Source: Silene noctiflora
Lineage: Eukaryota; Streptophyta; Magnoliopsida; Caryophyllales; Caryophyllaceae
NCBI GenBank assembly: GCA_009801015.1
Contig: VHZZ01005306.1
Location: 28,108-56,280, forward strand
Direction: 5' to 3'
DNA: 28,173 nucleotides
The position numbers and the translations under genes were made by a program. Position 1 is the stretch's first letter; the number at the start of each line of letters is the position of its first letter. Shown here piece after piece: positions 1 through 12,019 of the stretch. The notes under the pieces are model-generated. The model was not told the origin of the DNA. It saw only the letters and a list, made by a program, of their open reading frames with translations, and did no database searches.

Positions 1-1375
1 CCCTTACTCGATCGAGTTCCATGCTTACTCGATCGAGTACCCAACAGGCAGACTCTGATTCTAAAACGCATAAACTTACTCGACGGAGTAAGTCCTACTC
101 GATAGAGTAACTAAAGGTACATAAAACCGTAGTATTACAGCAGCACCATCACCAAACAACCCGGATCGCAGCCCGTAATAAGGTACTCCGGACACACCAG
201 TGGTACTGGGCTCGAGAGCGACTCGGATCCCCTGCCAGACGACATGTCTCAACCACATGTGCCCCTCCATACTCAAGCCATTAATGTGCACATCCCCCTT
301 GGAGTGGGAAGCTCCAAGGGGTAACCCAAGCGTGAGACGGTCTCCCAACCGCCTCACGTCTCCCAAGTAGTCATCAAGTCTCCACCAACTTCTACCAACA
401 AACATCTCCATTTATCATAAATGTCCAACAATGCATATAAGGCATTTAATGTTCACATGAATCCATCCAAATCATTTGATATAAGTAATAATCATAAATT
501 CACCCAACCTTTCCCAATGCTCATGTTATAATGCAATCATAGTGACATGTACCAACCAATTTTCCCAATTACTAACACAACCAAGTAATTCCACCACAAA
601 TTCATGAAACCCTAATTACTAACATGATTATTCTTGTGTCATTAACATGATAACTATGAAATACATGAATTAAATGCATTTTAAAATAATTATACTACCA
701 AGACTAAGTAGGGAAAACCCTACCTTTGGCTATTCTTCAACACAAGTACTCAAGCCTAGAAATGCTTCTCTATGAAGCCTCCTCCTATACAATATATGGA
801 TATCTATTACAATACAATACTAATATAACAATAATACTTACAAATCCTTCAATAAATCCCCAATTAATTATGTCAAACCCTAATTAAATCCCTAACATAA
901 ACCTCTCAACAATATGACTTTACTACACTAATTAGAAGAGGAGAATCGTAAAGAAAGGACCAACATACAAATCAAAAGATGAATGAAGGAGGATTGGTGA
1001 TGTTCTTCACCATAAATTTTCAAAGAGAGGATAAGGTTCTGAGAGATATTTTTGGGGATTTTGAAATGAAATGATGGGGGTAGGTGAGTAGGAGTATTAG
1101 TGGTAAGGAAGGAAGAAGAAACAAAAGGGGTTGGTCCACAAGCTCAAAAACGCGTATACGAGTGACATCGACAGGCACTCGGCCGAGTGTTCAATTGCAC
1201 TCGGTCGAGTGAAACTCATTCGATCGAGTAGGACCTGCTACTCGATCGAGTGCACAAGACAGTGGCCAAAATAGCAGCATCATCTCTACTCGGTCGAGTA
1301 GAGCCAACCGAGTAGACTCCACTCGGTCAAGTGGATGGCCAACTCGACCAAGTAGGACCTCAGAAAATCTCGAGT
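1..1375. repeat. Repeat-rich gene-free stretch with palindromic 14-mer clusters
   Basis: No convincing gene was found. Two clusters of near-perfect palindromes of the type tactcgatcgagta flank the stretch. The left cluster is at 5-18, 26-39, 77-90 and 96-109. The right cluster includes 1176-1189, 1198-1211, 1239-1252 and 1287-1300, plus looser copies to about 1360. An open frame of 111 codons on the minus strand (76-411) matches no family I recognise. The middle (420-1000) is AT-rich and featureless. The clusters resemble sequence carried by high-copy plant retroelements, so the stretch may be part of an old, broken element. That origin is inferred, since no coding domain or terminal repeat is visible. 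Confidence 0.45.
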
Positions 1376-1419
1376 ATTACATAATGTCATCTCCGCTATC
1401 TGCCATCTGCAAAATGATA

Positions 1420-1690
1420 TTAAAGTGTTAGAAAAATACAATTAAACAACTTTTAATACAAAATAAATATAACTTACACAAATTTTAATACAAAAATAAA
1501 CACTTTGAAATTTCTATATAAATGTAGAAACCGAGTTTAAATAATGCAAATAAACAAATGTTAATACAAAACAAATATAAATTAACAAATTTTAATACAA
1601 AATTAAACAATTTGAAATTTGTGTCTAATAGTTGAAACCGAGTTTAAATAATACAAATAAACAAATATAAATTACTCATTTAAATACAAA
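1420..1690. repeat. Degenerate AT-rich tandem repeat, period about 107 bp
   Basis: The phrase gaaaccgagtttaaataat occurs at 1527 and again at 1634. The sequence around each copy, rich in acaaattttaatacaaaa and aaacaaat, also repeats with small changes. Two and a partial third unit can be followed. No coding potential is seen. Tandem AT-rich units of this size often lie near the ends of large DNA transposons, but no matching terminal inverted repeat was found here. Confidence 0.6.
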
Positions 1691-2640
1691 ATTAACGGCG
1701 AAAACGAAATTAAAATGTCCGAACCATAAACGGATGTTAAATTTCAATGTCCAACCATGGACAAGACATTGAGTTTCAACGTCTCACTCCATTGAAGACG
1801 ATGAAACTCAACGTTTTCCACCGTGGGTGACGTTGAAACATCACGTCCCTACCCACCAACGACGATGAATCTGCTCGTCCATGATACTCAAGACGAAGAA
1901 ACCCATTGTCCTTACCCACCCGCGACGAACAAACTCAACGTCCCAACCCACACGACGTTGACTACCAACGTCCTACCCCTCACCTGACGTCTACACTCTT
2001 CGTCCCCCCCTCCCCTCCCAACATTACATCTCATCGTCCATAATCATCTTCCATACTCTTCGACGCAACCCCCAACAACAACAACAAATTCGACCAAAAC
2101 TAACAACATAAAATGATTCAAAACAACAACAAAAACAACAAATACAATTTTAATTAAACAAATAAACAATCAAATACGAATTACTAATCGAAAATAAACA
2201 AGAATTCATACAAATCTAATTACTAAACATGAATTCATCCAAATCTAATTACTAACCGAATTAGAAGAAAAACGATAATGAAGAAGATGAAATCATACAA
2301 TTCAAGACAAACAAACATTACTAACCTAATTAAAATCAATTTGTACAAACTAAAATCATAAACTAATTAAAAAAACCAAGAATTGAGTTACTTACTTGAA
2401 CAAGAAGGAAATTGATAAAGAGAAAGGAGAAAGGATGGGGCTGAGGTGGTTGGTGGTGGGTCTGAGGTGGTGGTGTAGGTGTTGCGGTGGTGGTGCGTCG
2501 AGGTGGGTGAAGGAGGGAAAGATTGAAAAAGGGAATAAAGTTAGAGAAATGGTAAGGGTAAGGGTAAGGGTAGGGGTAGGTTGTCTTTTTTTTTTTTAAA
2601 ACGTTGACGTTTCGCAACCCGATTCTATAATTTTTGCGTC
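1691..2640. other. Gene-free stretch with a cluster of ACGT motifs and a GT-rich block
   Basis: Between about 1770 and 1995 the motifs AACGTC, GACGTT and CACGTC recur at least eight times in both orientations, as short subterminal motifs do in CACTA-type transposons. From about 2000 to 2400 the sequence is A/C-rich simple sequence with several caacaacaa runs. From 2430 to 2510 the plus strand is strongly G/T-biased. The short open frames here translate to low-complexity peptides and are not credible genes. The assignment to a transposon is inferred, as no terminal inverted repeats were identified. Confidence 0.4.
2551..2580 (+). repeat. Telomere-like hexamer run (GGTAAG)n
   Basis: Four to five tandem copies of ggtaag / ggtagg follow each other directly. 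The unit is close to, but not the same as, the plant telomere heptamer TTTAGGG. It is best read as a microsatellite. On the opposite strand it creates a Tyr-Pro dipeptide repeat in a spurious open frame. Confidence 0.75.
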
Positions 2641-2692
2641 AAAACTAAAGGTAAATCGTTGACCGGAAGATTATCTTCTATGAATGGGTTTA

Positions 2693-2980
2693 AGGCTCTA
2701 TTTGACACGGCATTTCAGATACCTGATTTGGTCAAAGTAGCTTATTTGACCAAAATTTCAGGTACCTTATTTGTTTGTAAGCGTTTGACAAGTCGCTTAT
2801 TTAACCAAATAAGCTATCTGAAATAAAATGCTACCTAGGCTCTGTTTGGCATGTCTTTTCAGGTATCTGTTTTGACAAAAGTAGTTTTTTTGTCAAAAAT
2901 TTCAATTAGCTTATTCATTTGTCAGTGTTTGGCAAGTAGCTTATTTGCCCAAATAAGCTACCTGAAATGAAAAACTACCT
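2693..2980. repeat. Tandem duplication, 2 x 144 bp
   Basis: Copy 1 (2693-2836) and copy 2 (2837-2980) both begin aggctct and end ctacct, and align over their whole length with scattered substitutions. Each starts with the terminal motif of the surrounding MITE. This suggests either an internal duplication or insertion of one copy directly next to another. The divergence says the event is not recent. Confidence 0.8.
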
Positions 2981-3279
2981 AGAGTAGTTTTTTAGATTTC
3001 AGGTACCTATTTTTATTTTACTTTCCCTTTTTGCCCTACAATTATTTTGGAAATAAGAAAACAAACAACTGTTTCATTTATACAATGTCCTTTGATGTCA
3101 TTTGACCAAATATCAGCTACCTTTTCAGCTAGTTTGTCAAACAGTTTTAATAAATATGAGGTACCTTTTCAGGCCATAATTTTCAGCTATCTTTTCAGGT
3201 TTTAGTTAACTTTTCAATTTTCAGATAACTTTTCAAGTTTCGGGTACCTTTTCAGCTCGTTTTACCAAACATGACGCCC
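2693..3279. mobile_element. MITE-like non-autonomous DNA transposon with internally doubled 5' part
   Basis: The left end (ggctctgtttggcatg in the second copy) resembles the reverse complement of the right end (ggcgtcatgtttggtaaa, ending near 3279), giving imperfect terminal inverted repeats. Short motifs such as ttcaggtacc and agctacc recur through the element. The first 144 bp is present twice head to tail (2693-2836 and 2837-2980). There is no coding capacity. A clear target-site duplication could not be fixed, so the superfamily (hAT-like or PIF/Harbinger-like) is open and the right end may be off by a few bases. Confidence 0.6.
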
Positions 3280-3307
3280 AAACAAAACGGTGCATACTTT
3301 TGTTGTA

Positions 3308-3445
3308 GACAAGTGCGTGGCACTCGTACAATAATTTAGACAAACAACACATTAAAATTTGGTTGTTAACTTGGTTGACAAGTGCGTGGCACTCATACAA
3401 GAATTTAGACAAACAACACATTAAAATTTGGTTGTTAACTTGGTT
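3308..3445. repeat. Tandem duplication, 2 x 69 bp
   Basis: Two adjacent units (3308-3376 and 3377-3445) begin gacaagtgcgtggcactc and end ttggtt. They differ at only about two positions, so the duplication is fairly recent. The minus-strand open frame across it only mirrors the repeat (a repeated CCLSK peptide) and is not taken as a gene. Confidence 0.9.
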
Positions 3446-4182
3446 ACGCTCCTCATAATACTAAACCAATATCATAACCTCAATCCCTCATTTTGTGGGT
3501 TGTTTGATCCAAGATTCAAAAACAAATTACATTGTTCGTTAGTTTAAAATATGTGAATTATTTTTGACAAATAATTTACAGTGAATTTGTCACCAGGATC
3601 TTATGCATGTCATAAACACTGATGTCTTATCACGCCAACCATATATGTTGATATGTAAGTTTTCTGTCACTAAATTCAACTTTAGTTTAATTTCCAGCCC
3701 ACATTTTTATTGACAATCATTAATTGATAATCAATTTTCATGCATGCATAATATACTCATTACAACATTATTTCCAGTGGATTTTTACGCTAACTATAAT
3801 GTTCTTTTTTGTGTGATATTGTGGGCGGGTGAGATTGTAGTACCCGTTCATTTCATGTTCATACGTTAATTCAAATTCAAAATCTGTGAGGCAGACAGAT
3901 GTTGAACAAACATATGAAAATGAAATTGATCAAATGAAATGAATGAAGGGAATATGAAATAGTGCATTTTAATTAGTGGTTAAAATATTAATTTCGAAAA
4001 ACATAATTCTTAATTCACATTGATATAGCAGTTAACCTTTTTTTTTATAAAACTGAAATTTGTAACGTTGATAGATGATTAGAGCGCGAGCTGCACTAGA
4101 CTTGAGGACTTGGAAGAAGTGGCTAACAGATCGAAGCCGCAAACTAACAAGAATTATTGGGTGAAGAATAAAGAGCAAGCTA
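3446..4182 (+). promoter_or_regulatory. Upstream region and 5' leader of the PILS gene
   Basis: This AT-rich, gene-free DNA lies directly before the PILS start codon and must hold its promoter and leader. I see no single convincing TATA box or named element. The last ~110 bases before the ATG are less AT-rich (gagcgcgagctgcactag and onward), as expected of transcribed leader. The assignment rests on position only. Confidence 0.45.
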
Positions 4183-7100
4183 ATGGCGCTATTGGAACTG
4201 TTTGTTGCATCATCAATGCCAGTCATTAAGGTGTTGTTGATCACGGCACTTGGTTCGTTACTTGCTTTGGAACGTGTCGGTGTCCTAGGAGAAGATGCTA
4301 GGAAGCATTTGAATAAGGTATATATATGTGTTACTTACTATTATGCTTGATAATCAATATTTCAGCCCACATTTTGACGTACAATTTTAATTAGGCGGTT
4401 TTCGTTTCTTGAATTAGCAGATAGTATTCTTTGTGTTCAATCCCGCCCTTATCTCATCAAATCTGGCCAAAGCATTGACTCATGAGAGTATGAGGATGAT
4501 GTGAGTATCCAACTATAATCTTCATTCTTAAATGGACATACGTTTTTACGTGTTTATTTTAGATAAATGAATGCATGCATCACTACTTCTTTTGTCTCCT
4601 CTCATACTTCGTATATTCATTCCATTTTGGTCTGTCCCATTCAACAGTTTATGTTTCGTTTTTAGGCATGTTTTGTATGTGGAGGATGGATACTAGACTC
4701 CATATTCCCACTTGCATGTGCTTACATAAGAAAATCGATGAATTAGGGGGCTACATATTTTCTTAATCCCTACAGGCTACATCTTGTCCTAATCCCGAAA
4801 GGCTTCGTCTACATCTTGTGCAAATATTATATTTTCAAGTTTTCTTCCTTTTCATTCAAATACTCCGTAATACAATTGAATTAGCACAACTGATAAACAA
4901 GTTTCGTGGCTTATTTTTGTTGTAGGTGGTTTATGGCTTTGAATATACTCATTACATTTGTGATTGGTTCTTGCCTCGGGTTTATAATTGTTCATATCAC
5001 AAAGGCGCCACCGCACCTGCGAGGTCTAATATTAGGTTGCTCTGCTGCAGGTGAGCGCCATCAGTCATTCATAATCTCAATTCAGTTCAATGAGTCCAAA
5101 CATAGTCTTTTCATGATTAGTGCCTTCATGTTATGTCGAACAACACAGACATTTTGACACGTCAGGATAGTTCTATATCTGTGCCAACATTACATACAGT
5201 GTCCGACACTCTGAGACTGTCATACCAGTCACTTTTTGTGTAGCATGGCTTTTTATTTGGAGTTAAGTCGATAATGTGAATTGTCTACACTTGTACCTTA
5301 GCTCTAGGACTATTTGATGTCTTTATATGTGCTCTTTTAGCATAAAATGAGTTTTGCACTCCTATTTATCGACTATATATTTACGTATCATTTCAAAATA
5401 ACAAAAAGTTCATTGAACAGTTTAAGAGGGCTTTGACGGTTTCTGATATAAGGTTGCAATGCTTAGTGTAAGGAACTGTTATCAAGAGTCTGAGAAGGAA
5501 TAATTCTATTGTGTAACCGACAGGAAACATGGGGAACATGTTATTAATCATAATTCCAGCAGTTTGTAAAGAGAAAGGGACACCATTTGGTGCTCCAGAT
5601 GAATGTCGTATTTATGGGATGGCTTATGCTTCACTTTCAATGGCGGTACGTCTGTCTGTCTGTCAACTTTTAACAAATTATTTCGTGTGATAGGTTTTGT
5701 ATGGCGTTTATTGAACTGTTTCTTAAGAGAAACTTTCATTCAGTGTTGTGTGAAATTCACCAAGTACTTCGTCTCAAACCAGAATTTTACACAAAAATGC
5801 ACATACTATGTTCTATGTACATTGTTCTTGATTCTTCAGATCGGAGCCATCTTTCTCTGGTCATATGTATACAATTTGGTGCGTTTATGCGCGATTAAGA
5901 ATCCAAAAGAAGTGGAGATAGGTGAATCTTCTGTTGGAAAATCTGCTAATGAAACATCAGAAGCAGATACACGAAATTGTAAAGTTCCCCTTCTTCCGCC
6001 AAAGGATCATGAAATCCCAATTCATCAACGTGAGGAAAACATTGTATCTTTAGGCAGTCAGCCTGAGGCATCTGAGGTAATTTATGCCGTTGTCCTTTCA
6101 ATATGCTTCTGATTGGCTAATTTTCTTACACAAATACCCATGTAAGATGGTTATACATAAAAAGTTGCATGTTATTTCTCAAATTTCCTGTGACGTATAA
6201 AAGTCTTTTACATATAATGACAATATGACAGGTGGGGTTAATGGATAAGCTGATGCTCAATGCAAGGAAACTAATAAGGAAGATAAACCTGAAGGCTCTA
6301 TTTGCTCCGTCGACCATTGGAGCAGTATGTATGCACTTTTACTTATATTCCGATTTACTGAAATTTGTCATTCCGATAAATATCGTCTACGGATTGATCT
6401 TGAGCTTGTCAAAGTCTTTGAAAGATACATAGCTAGATTATCTATCTATATTTATTAGAACCCTATTGACATATTTGACGGTAAGACTGGTCATAAATGG
6501 GCAACATTTTAAGGAATGGTCCAATTTTTTCGTTCTACCTTACTCGGACTCTTCTTATTTACTCTCGTACCTGTGTCTAACAATCGACACTTGGACTTAG
6601 GAAAGACTCGTAGACACCTCAATTTAAGCCAAAATATGCGTATTATTATTCATAGAAGTAAACAAGCGTCCAAGCCTGAAACTTGGACACGCACCTCTAT
6701 CGGATACTTTGCAAGTGAGGTGAGTAACATAGTTTTAGTGTTACATGATATACTCAACTATGAAGCATCTCTTACTTGAAGCATCCATATTATGGGTCAT
6801 ACAGAAATAACCTCTCTACATTAATAACAAAGGGGTAAGGTTGTGTTCATCCGACCCCCTTAACGCCTCATTCATATTGTTGTAAGTCATCCAATTATGT
6901 CCAGATCAAAGCCATACAGCACCCACAAGAGAAGTAATGCTTTCCCTCCTGGGTTTATACACTACTACGGAGCAGTATGTATGCACTTTGATTATGTCTA
7001 AAGATCAGTGCAAACTACTGGACCCTACTTGATTGTGATCCTTTACGACATTAGTTCCATTCTGCAAAGTGATTGATTTTCCTGATTTTTTTTTTTTTTT

Positions 7101-7945
7101 TCTGTTGCAGATTGTTGGATTTGCTGTGGGACTAGTCCCATGGCTACGAAGTTTAATGATCGGTCAAGGGGCACCTCTTCATGTCATACAGGACACTGCA
7201 TTATTGTTAGGGTACGTTCATTCTCAATCCATCTCATTTCCATAACTCAGCCCTAACATATGTCTAAGATGTATATTTAAGCATATGCCATATGTCCTTC
7301 GCTTGCTCTCAGGGATGGATCCATTCCCTCTGTTACGCTTGTTATGGGTGGAAATCTTCTTAAAGGTAAGTTACACCTGGTCTTTTTATAAGAGATGCCG
7401 TCGTATTCTAATTTAGCCATAGATTCATTATCCTCTAACCTTGTAATATGATGGAATAAAGCAAATTGCTCGCAAATCTGTCGTTCCGGTGTAATGTTGC
7501 AAGTTTGTAACATGATATTGAAGAAGCCCCTTGTATGCAGGTATAAAAAGATCAGAAATACAGAAACGACTTGTGATAGGAATTATCATGGCTCGATACA
7601 TAATCCTCCCCGTTATAGGCACCGCCATTATCAAAAGTGCGATACATTTCTCCATGATTCCTAACGATCCGTTGTATCAGTTTGTCCTTTTGCTCCAATA
7701 CGCGGTTCCACCGGCCATGAATATCGGTAAGACTACAATCATTAGAAAATAATTCATAACTAACGTTTTGCCTAGAAATAATTTAAGTTGGTTGCTAATG
7801 TATATTTAATGCTTTGGCAGCTACAATAACACAGTTGTTCGGGGCCGGGGAGAATGAATGTTCAGTGATTATGTTGTGGTGTTATGTTCTGGCTTCTGTT
7901 GCACTCACTGCGTGGTCGACTTTCTTCATGTGGTTGGTCGCATAA
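4183..7945 (+). CDS. PILS: PIN-LIKES (PILS) auxin carrier, PILS3-like, 10 exons, 418 aa
   Basis: Exons: 4183-4317, 4421-4500, 4926-5050, 5524-5645, 5840-6076, 6232-6324, 7111-7211, 7313-7365, 7541-7726 and 7821-7945 (stop TAA 7943-7945). All introns are GT-AG and the 1257-nt CDS stays in frame. The protein starts MALLELFVASSMPVIKVLL and has the membrane-transport fold of the auxin efflux carrier family. Hydrophobic helices at about 1-155 include the GNMGNM motif near 114-119, followed by a hydrophilic loop at about 170-250 rich in Glu/Ser/Pro. A second helical block at about 255-418 has PPAMNIATITQLFGAGENE near 373-391. PILS proteins sit in the ER membrane and hold auxin there, lowering nuclear auxin signalling. 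The short central loop separates PILS from canonical long PIN proteins. The start is the only Met fitting the conserved MxLLELF N-terminus. Length is typical (390-430 aa) and I see no breaks. Membership of the PILS1/3/4/5/7 group is likely; the exact orthologue is not settled. Confidence 0.93.
6319..6989 (+). repeat. 21-bp direct repeats bracketing most of PILS intron 6
   Basis: A 21-bp sequence beginning ggagcagtatgt occurs at 6319-6339, across the exon 6 / intron 6 junction, and again at 6969-6989, about 120 bases before the next acceptor. The repeat includes the 5' splice site (agca|gtatgt), so a second donor-like sequence lies inside the intron. The 629 bp between the copies looks like an insertion, but it shows no terminal inverted repeats and no poly-A tail. 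It contains a phrase with tgtctaacaatcgacacttgg and cttggacacg, of a kind common in plant repeats. Confidence 0.7.
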
Positions 7946-8965
7946 TTACAGCAGTTGGTCTGGTCACATGGAAATACTGACGAAAATTCCCTGATTACTT
8001 CAAAGTTTTGGTAAAGATTTGTGTTCTATAATACAGATTATTATCGTCATATTTTTGTTACAAATTATCATGATATAATGTGAATATTCTTAATTAAGAA
8101 AGATACTCCGTATAATATATGCTCATTAAAAGTGATGCCGATTGTAGATATCGAAGATAGACTCACACAAGTCACATGGTGAAATTGTTTTTCGAGCAGT
8201 GATCTATATATCCAACTTTGAAATTATGATATTCAGGCATTTTGTTTGGGCTACGGAATTATGTTCTTAATTTCCTAGCTTGGATATTGGCAGGAGTTGA
8301 TTGAAACTTTTGCATTTCTGAATCCCAAAATTGTGATGTTTCTAGTTTTGAATCTCAAAAACCCATTATTCAAACAAAATCCCCAAGTAAACACCGAGTA
8401 GCATTTCTGAATCCCAAATGCCTTGTAGCTATTCAACATCAGAAGTCCGACGAAAAATGACAACCATACAGAATTATCACACAGCAATATCAGAAATTAC
8501 CACACCTAGTGAATCCCAAATTGATGTGGTTCCAATCTCGGTTGCCTTGACGAATTATCCAACTAATTCTACCGAAATTATAGAGAATGAATTTATCATT
8601 GATGGAATCCCAAATTGATGTGGTTCCAATCTCGGTTGCCTTGACGAATTATCCAACTAATTCTACCGAAATTATAGAGAATGAATTTATCATTGATGGA
8701 ATTGAGTTTTAGGGAGCTAAAACAAAGATAAAATAAAGGAAAATGACGCGATGTGGAAATAGGGTATAGTAGTTTCCGTTCATCAAAACCACATACATGC
8801 GTTAGAGATAAAACACAGTCAAACACAATCTTCCATTGGTTAAGTCACTAACCATATGGCATTTTAGGTACAATAAACTAAATAGCTTGTAAATCACTTT
8901 TGTGAATACTACTACTACTGCTGCTTGAAGCAACTGAACTTGTTACACCCAGCCAATACAAACTT
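7946..8965. other. Intergenic region between convergent PILS and CDKB2 genes
   Basis: This contains the 3' ends of both genes. No clean AATAAA was found downstream of the PILS stop; AT-rich variants such as ataatatat occur near 8110. The phrase gcatttctgaatcccaaa appears twice (about 8310 and 8401), and the phrase gaatcccaaa recurs in the 94-bp tandem repeat. No credible gene was seen; the open frames of 66-76 codons are explained by the repeat. Confidence 0.6.
8511..8698. repeat. Perfect tandem duplication, 2 x 94 bp
   Basis: Units at 8511-8604 and 8605-8698 begin gaatcccaaattgatgtgg and end cattgatg. I find no difference between them over 94 bases, so the duplication is very recent or is an assembly artefact. 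It lies between the 3' ends of two convergent genes, so it may sit in a 3' UTR. Confidence 0.93.
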
Positions 8966-11351
<2,386 letters not shown>

Positions 11352-11465
11352 TTCTGATATAGTTCTTGTATTTCTTCTTAGTTACTGAAACCCTAATTGA
11401 AATGCGATGATTGTTTTGGGGATATTTGTTGGAAATGTGGAAGAATGAAAGGGGGTGAGGAAGTG

Positions 11466-11473
11466 TATATATA
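11466..11473 (-). promoter_or_regulatory. TATA box of CDKB2
   Basis: The sequence tatatata lies about 115 bases upstream of the CDKB2 start codon on the minus strand. Transcription starting some 30 bases downstream would give a leader of roughly 85 nt. The assignment rests on position and sequence only. Confidence 0.55.
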
Positions 11474-11518
11474 TTGACAGGAGCGTCAGTTGTAAAAAGG
11501 GTTGATATTCGAGATGAC

Positions 11519-11523
11519 AACGG
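11519..11523 (+). promoter_or_regulatory. MSA-core (AACGG) mitotic element upstream of CDKB2
   Basis: The pentamer AACGG followed by CT lies about 170 bases upstream of the CDKB2 ATG. It is the core of the M-specific activator element bound by three-repeat MYB (MYB3R) factors, which act in either orientation and drive G2/M genes including B-type CDKs and cyclins. The bases before the core match the full consensus poorly, so one pentamer is modest evidence. Its position before a G2/M gene strengthens it. Confidence 0.45.
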
Positions 11524-11560
11524 CTCTTTTTCGAATTTCGAAATTGATGATGGGCTTAGG

Positions 11561-11568
11561 CGGGGAAA
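11561..11568 (-). promoter_or_regulatory. E2F-like site upstream of CDKB2
   Basis: Read on the gene's strand the sequence is TTTCCCCG, which fits the E2F consensus WTTSSCSS. It lies about 210 bases upstream of the start codon and close to a TGGGCT motif (11550-11555) of the kind found in promoters of dividing-cell genes. Function is inferred from the consensus only. Confidence 0.4.
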
Positions 11569-11573
11569 CCTTT

Positions 11574-12019
11574 TTCTTCCATCAAATTGAAATATAGGAT
11601 TGTTTTAAAGCCCAATTGTCTAGATTGGATTTGAATCCACTTTTCCAATTGGGTTAATAAGAAAAAAAAATAAACGATTGACACACGGTACACAAATTCC
11701 ATTTCAGACCGCCTATTCCGTTTGCCGTCTGAATGGGGCCTTGTATGACCATTTTTTATGTTACCATATAAAATTGTTCACATCTGACCATAAAAATGGT
11801 TACATAGGCTCGTCTAAAGCCTTCAAACAGAATAGACCATCTAAAATGAGACCTGCTATACACGGTAAAGAGTACGATTTTATACAGTGGAAAAATATAT
11901 TACATCTGTAAAATCATCTTACGCAATTATTTATGAATAAGTTTAGTATAATAATAAGATTAATTTAGATAAATCATTTTACACAAGTTAAACCATGAGC
12001 AAAAGGCACCAATTTTTTT
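11574..12019. other. AT-rich intergenic DNA, no gene seen
   Basis: This is distal upstream sequence of CDKB2 grading into AT-rich DNA. The short open frame (77 codons at 11678) has no recognisable family, and its composition matches non-coding DNA. A loose inverted pair around tgaccatttttta and ataaaaatggtta (about 11746-11801) is present but too short to call an element. Confidence 0.5.

Noticed and set aside
76-411. 111-codon open frame on the minus strand
   Set aside because: No recognisable domain or splice support, and it overlaps the palindromic repeat cluster at its downstream end. Probably chance or a repeat remnant.
2363-2617. Overlapping open frames with Tyr-Pro or Val-Arg dipeptide repeats
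   Set aside because: They are direct translations of the hexamer run and the G/T-rich block, not genes.
3233-3421. 62-codon frame with a repeated CCLSK peptide
   Set aside because: Explained wholly by the 69-bp tandem duplication.
8418-8618. 66-codon open frame near the PILS 3' flank
   Set aside because: It runs into the 94-bp repeat and has no domain; intergenic.
11700-11900. A MITE with inverted tgaccattttt / aaaatggttac ends
   Set aside because: The inverted match is very short and no target duplication was found.
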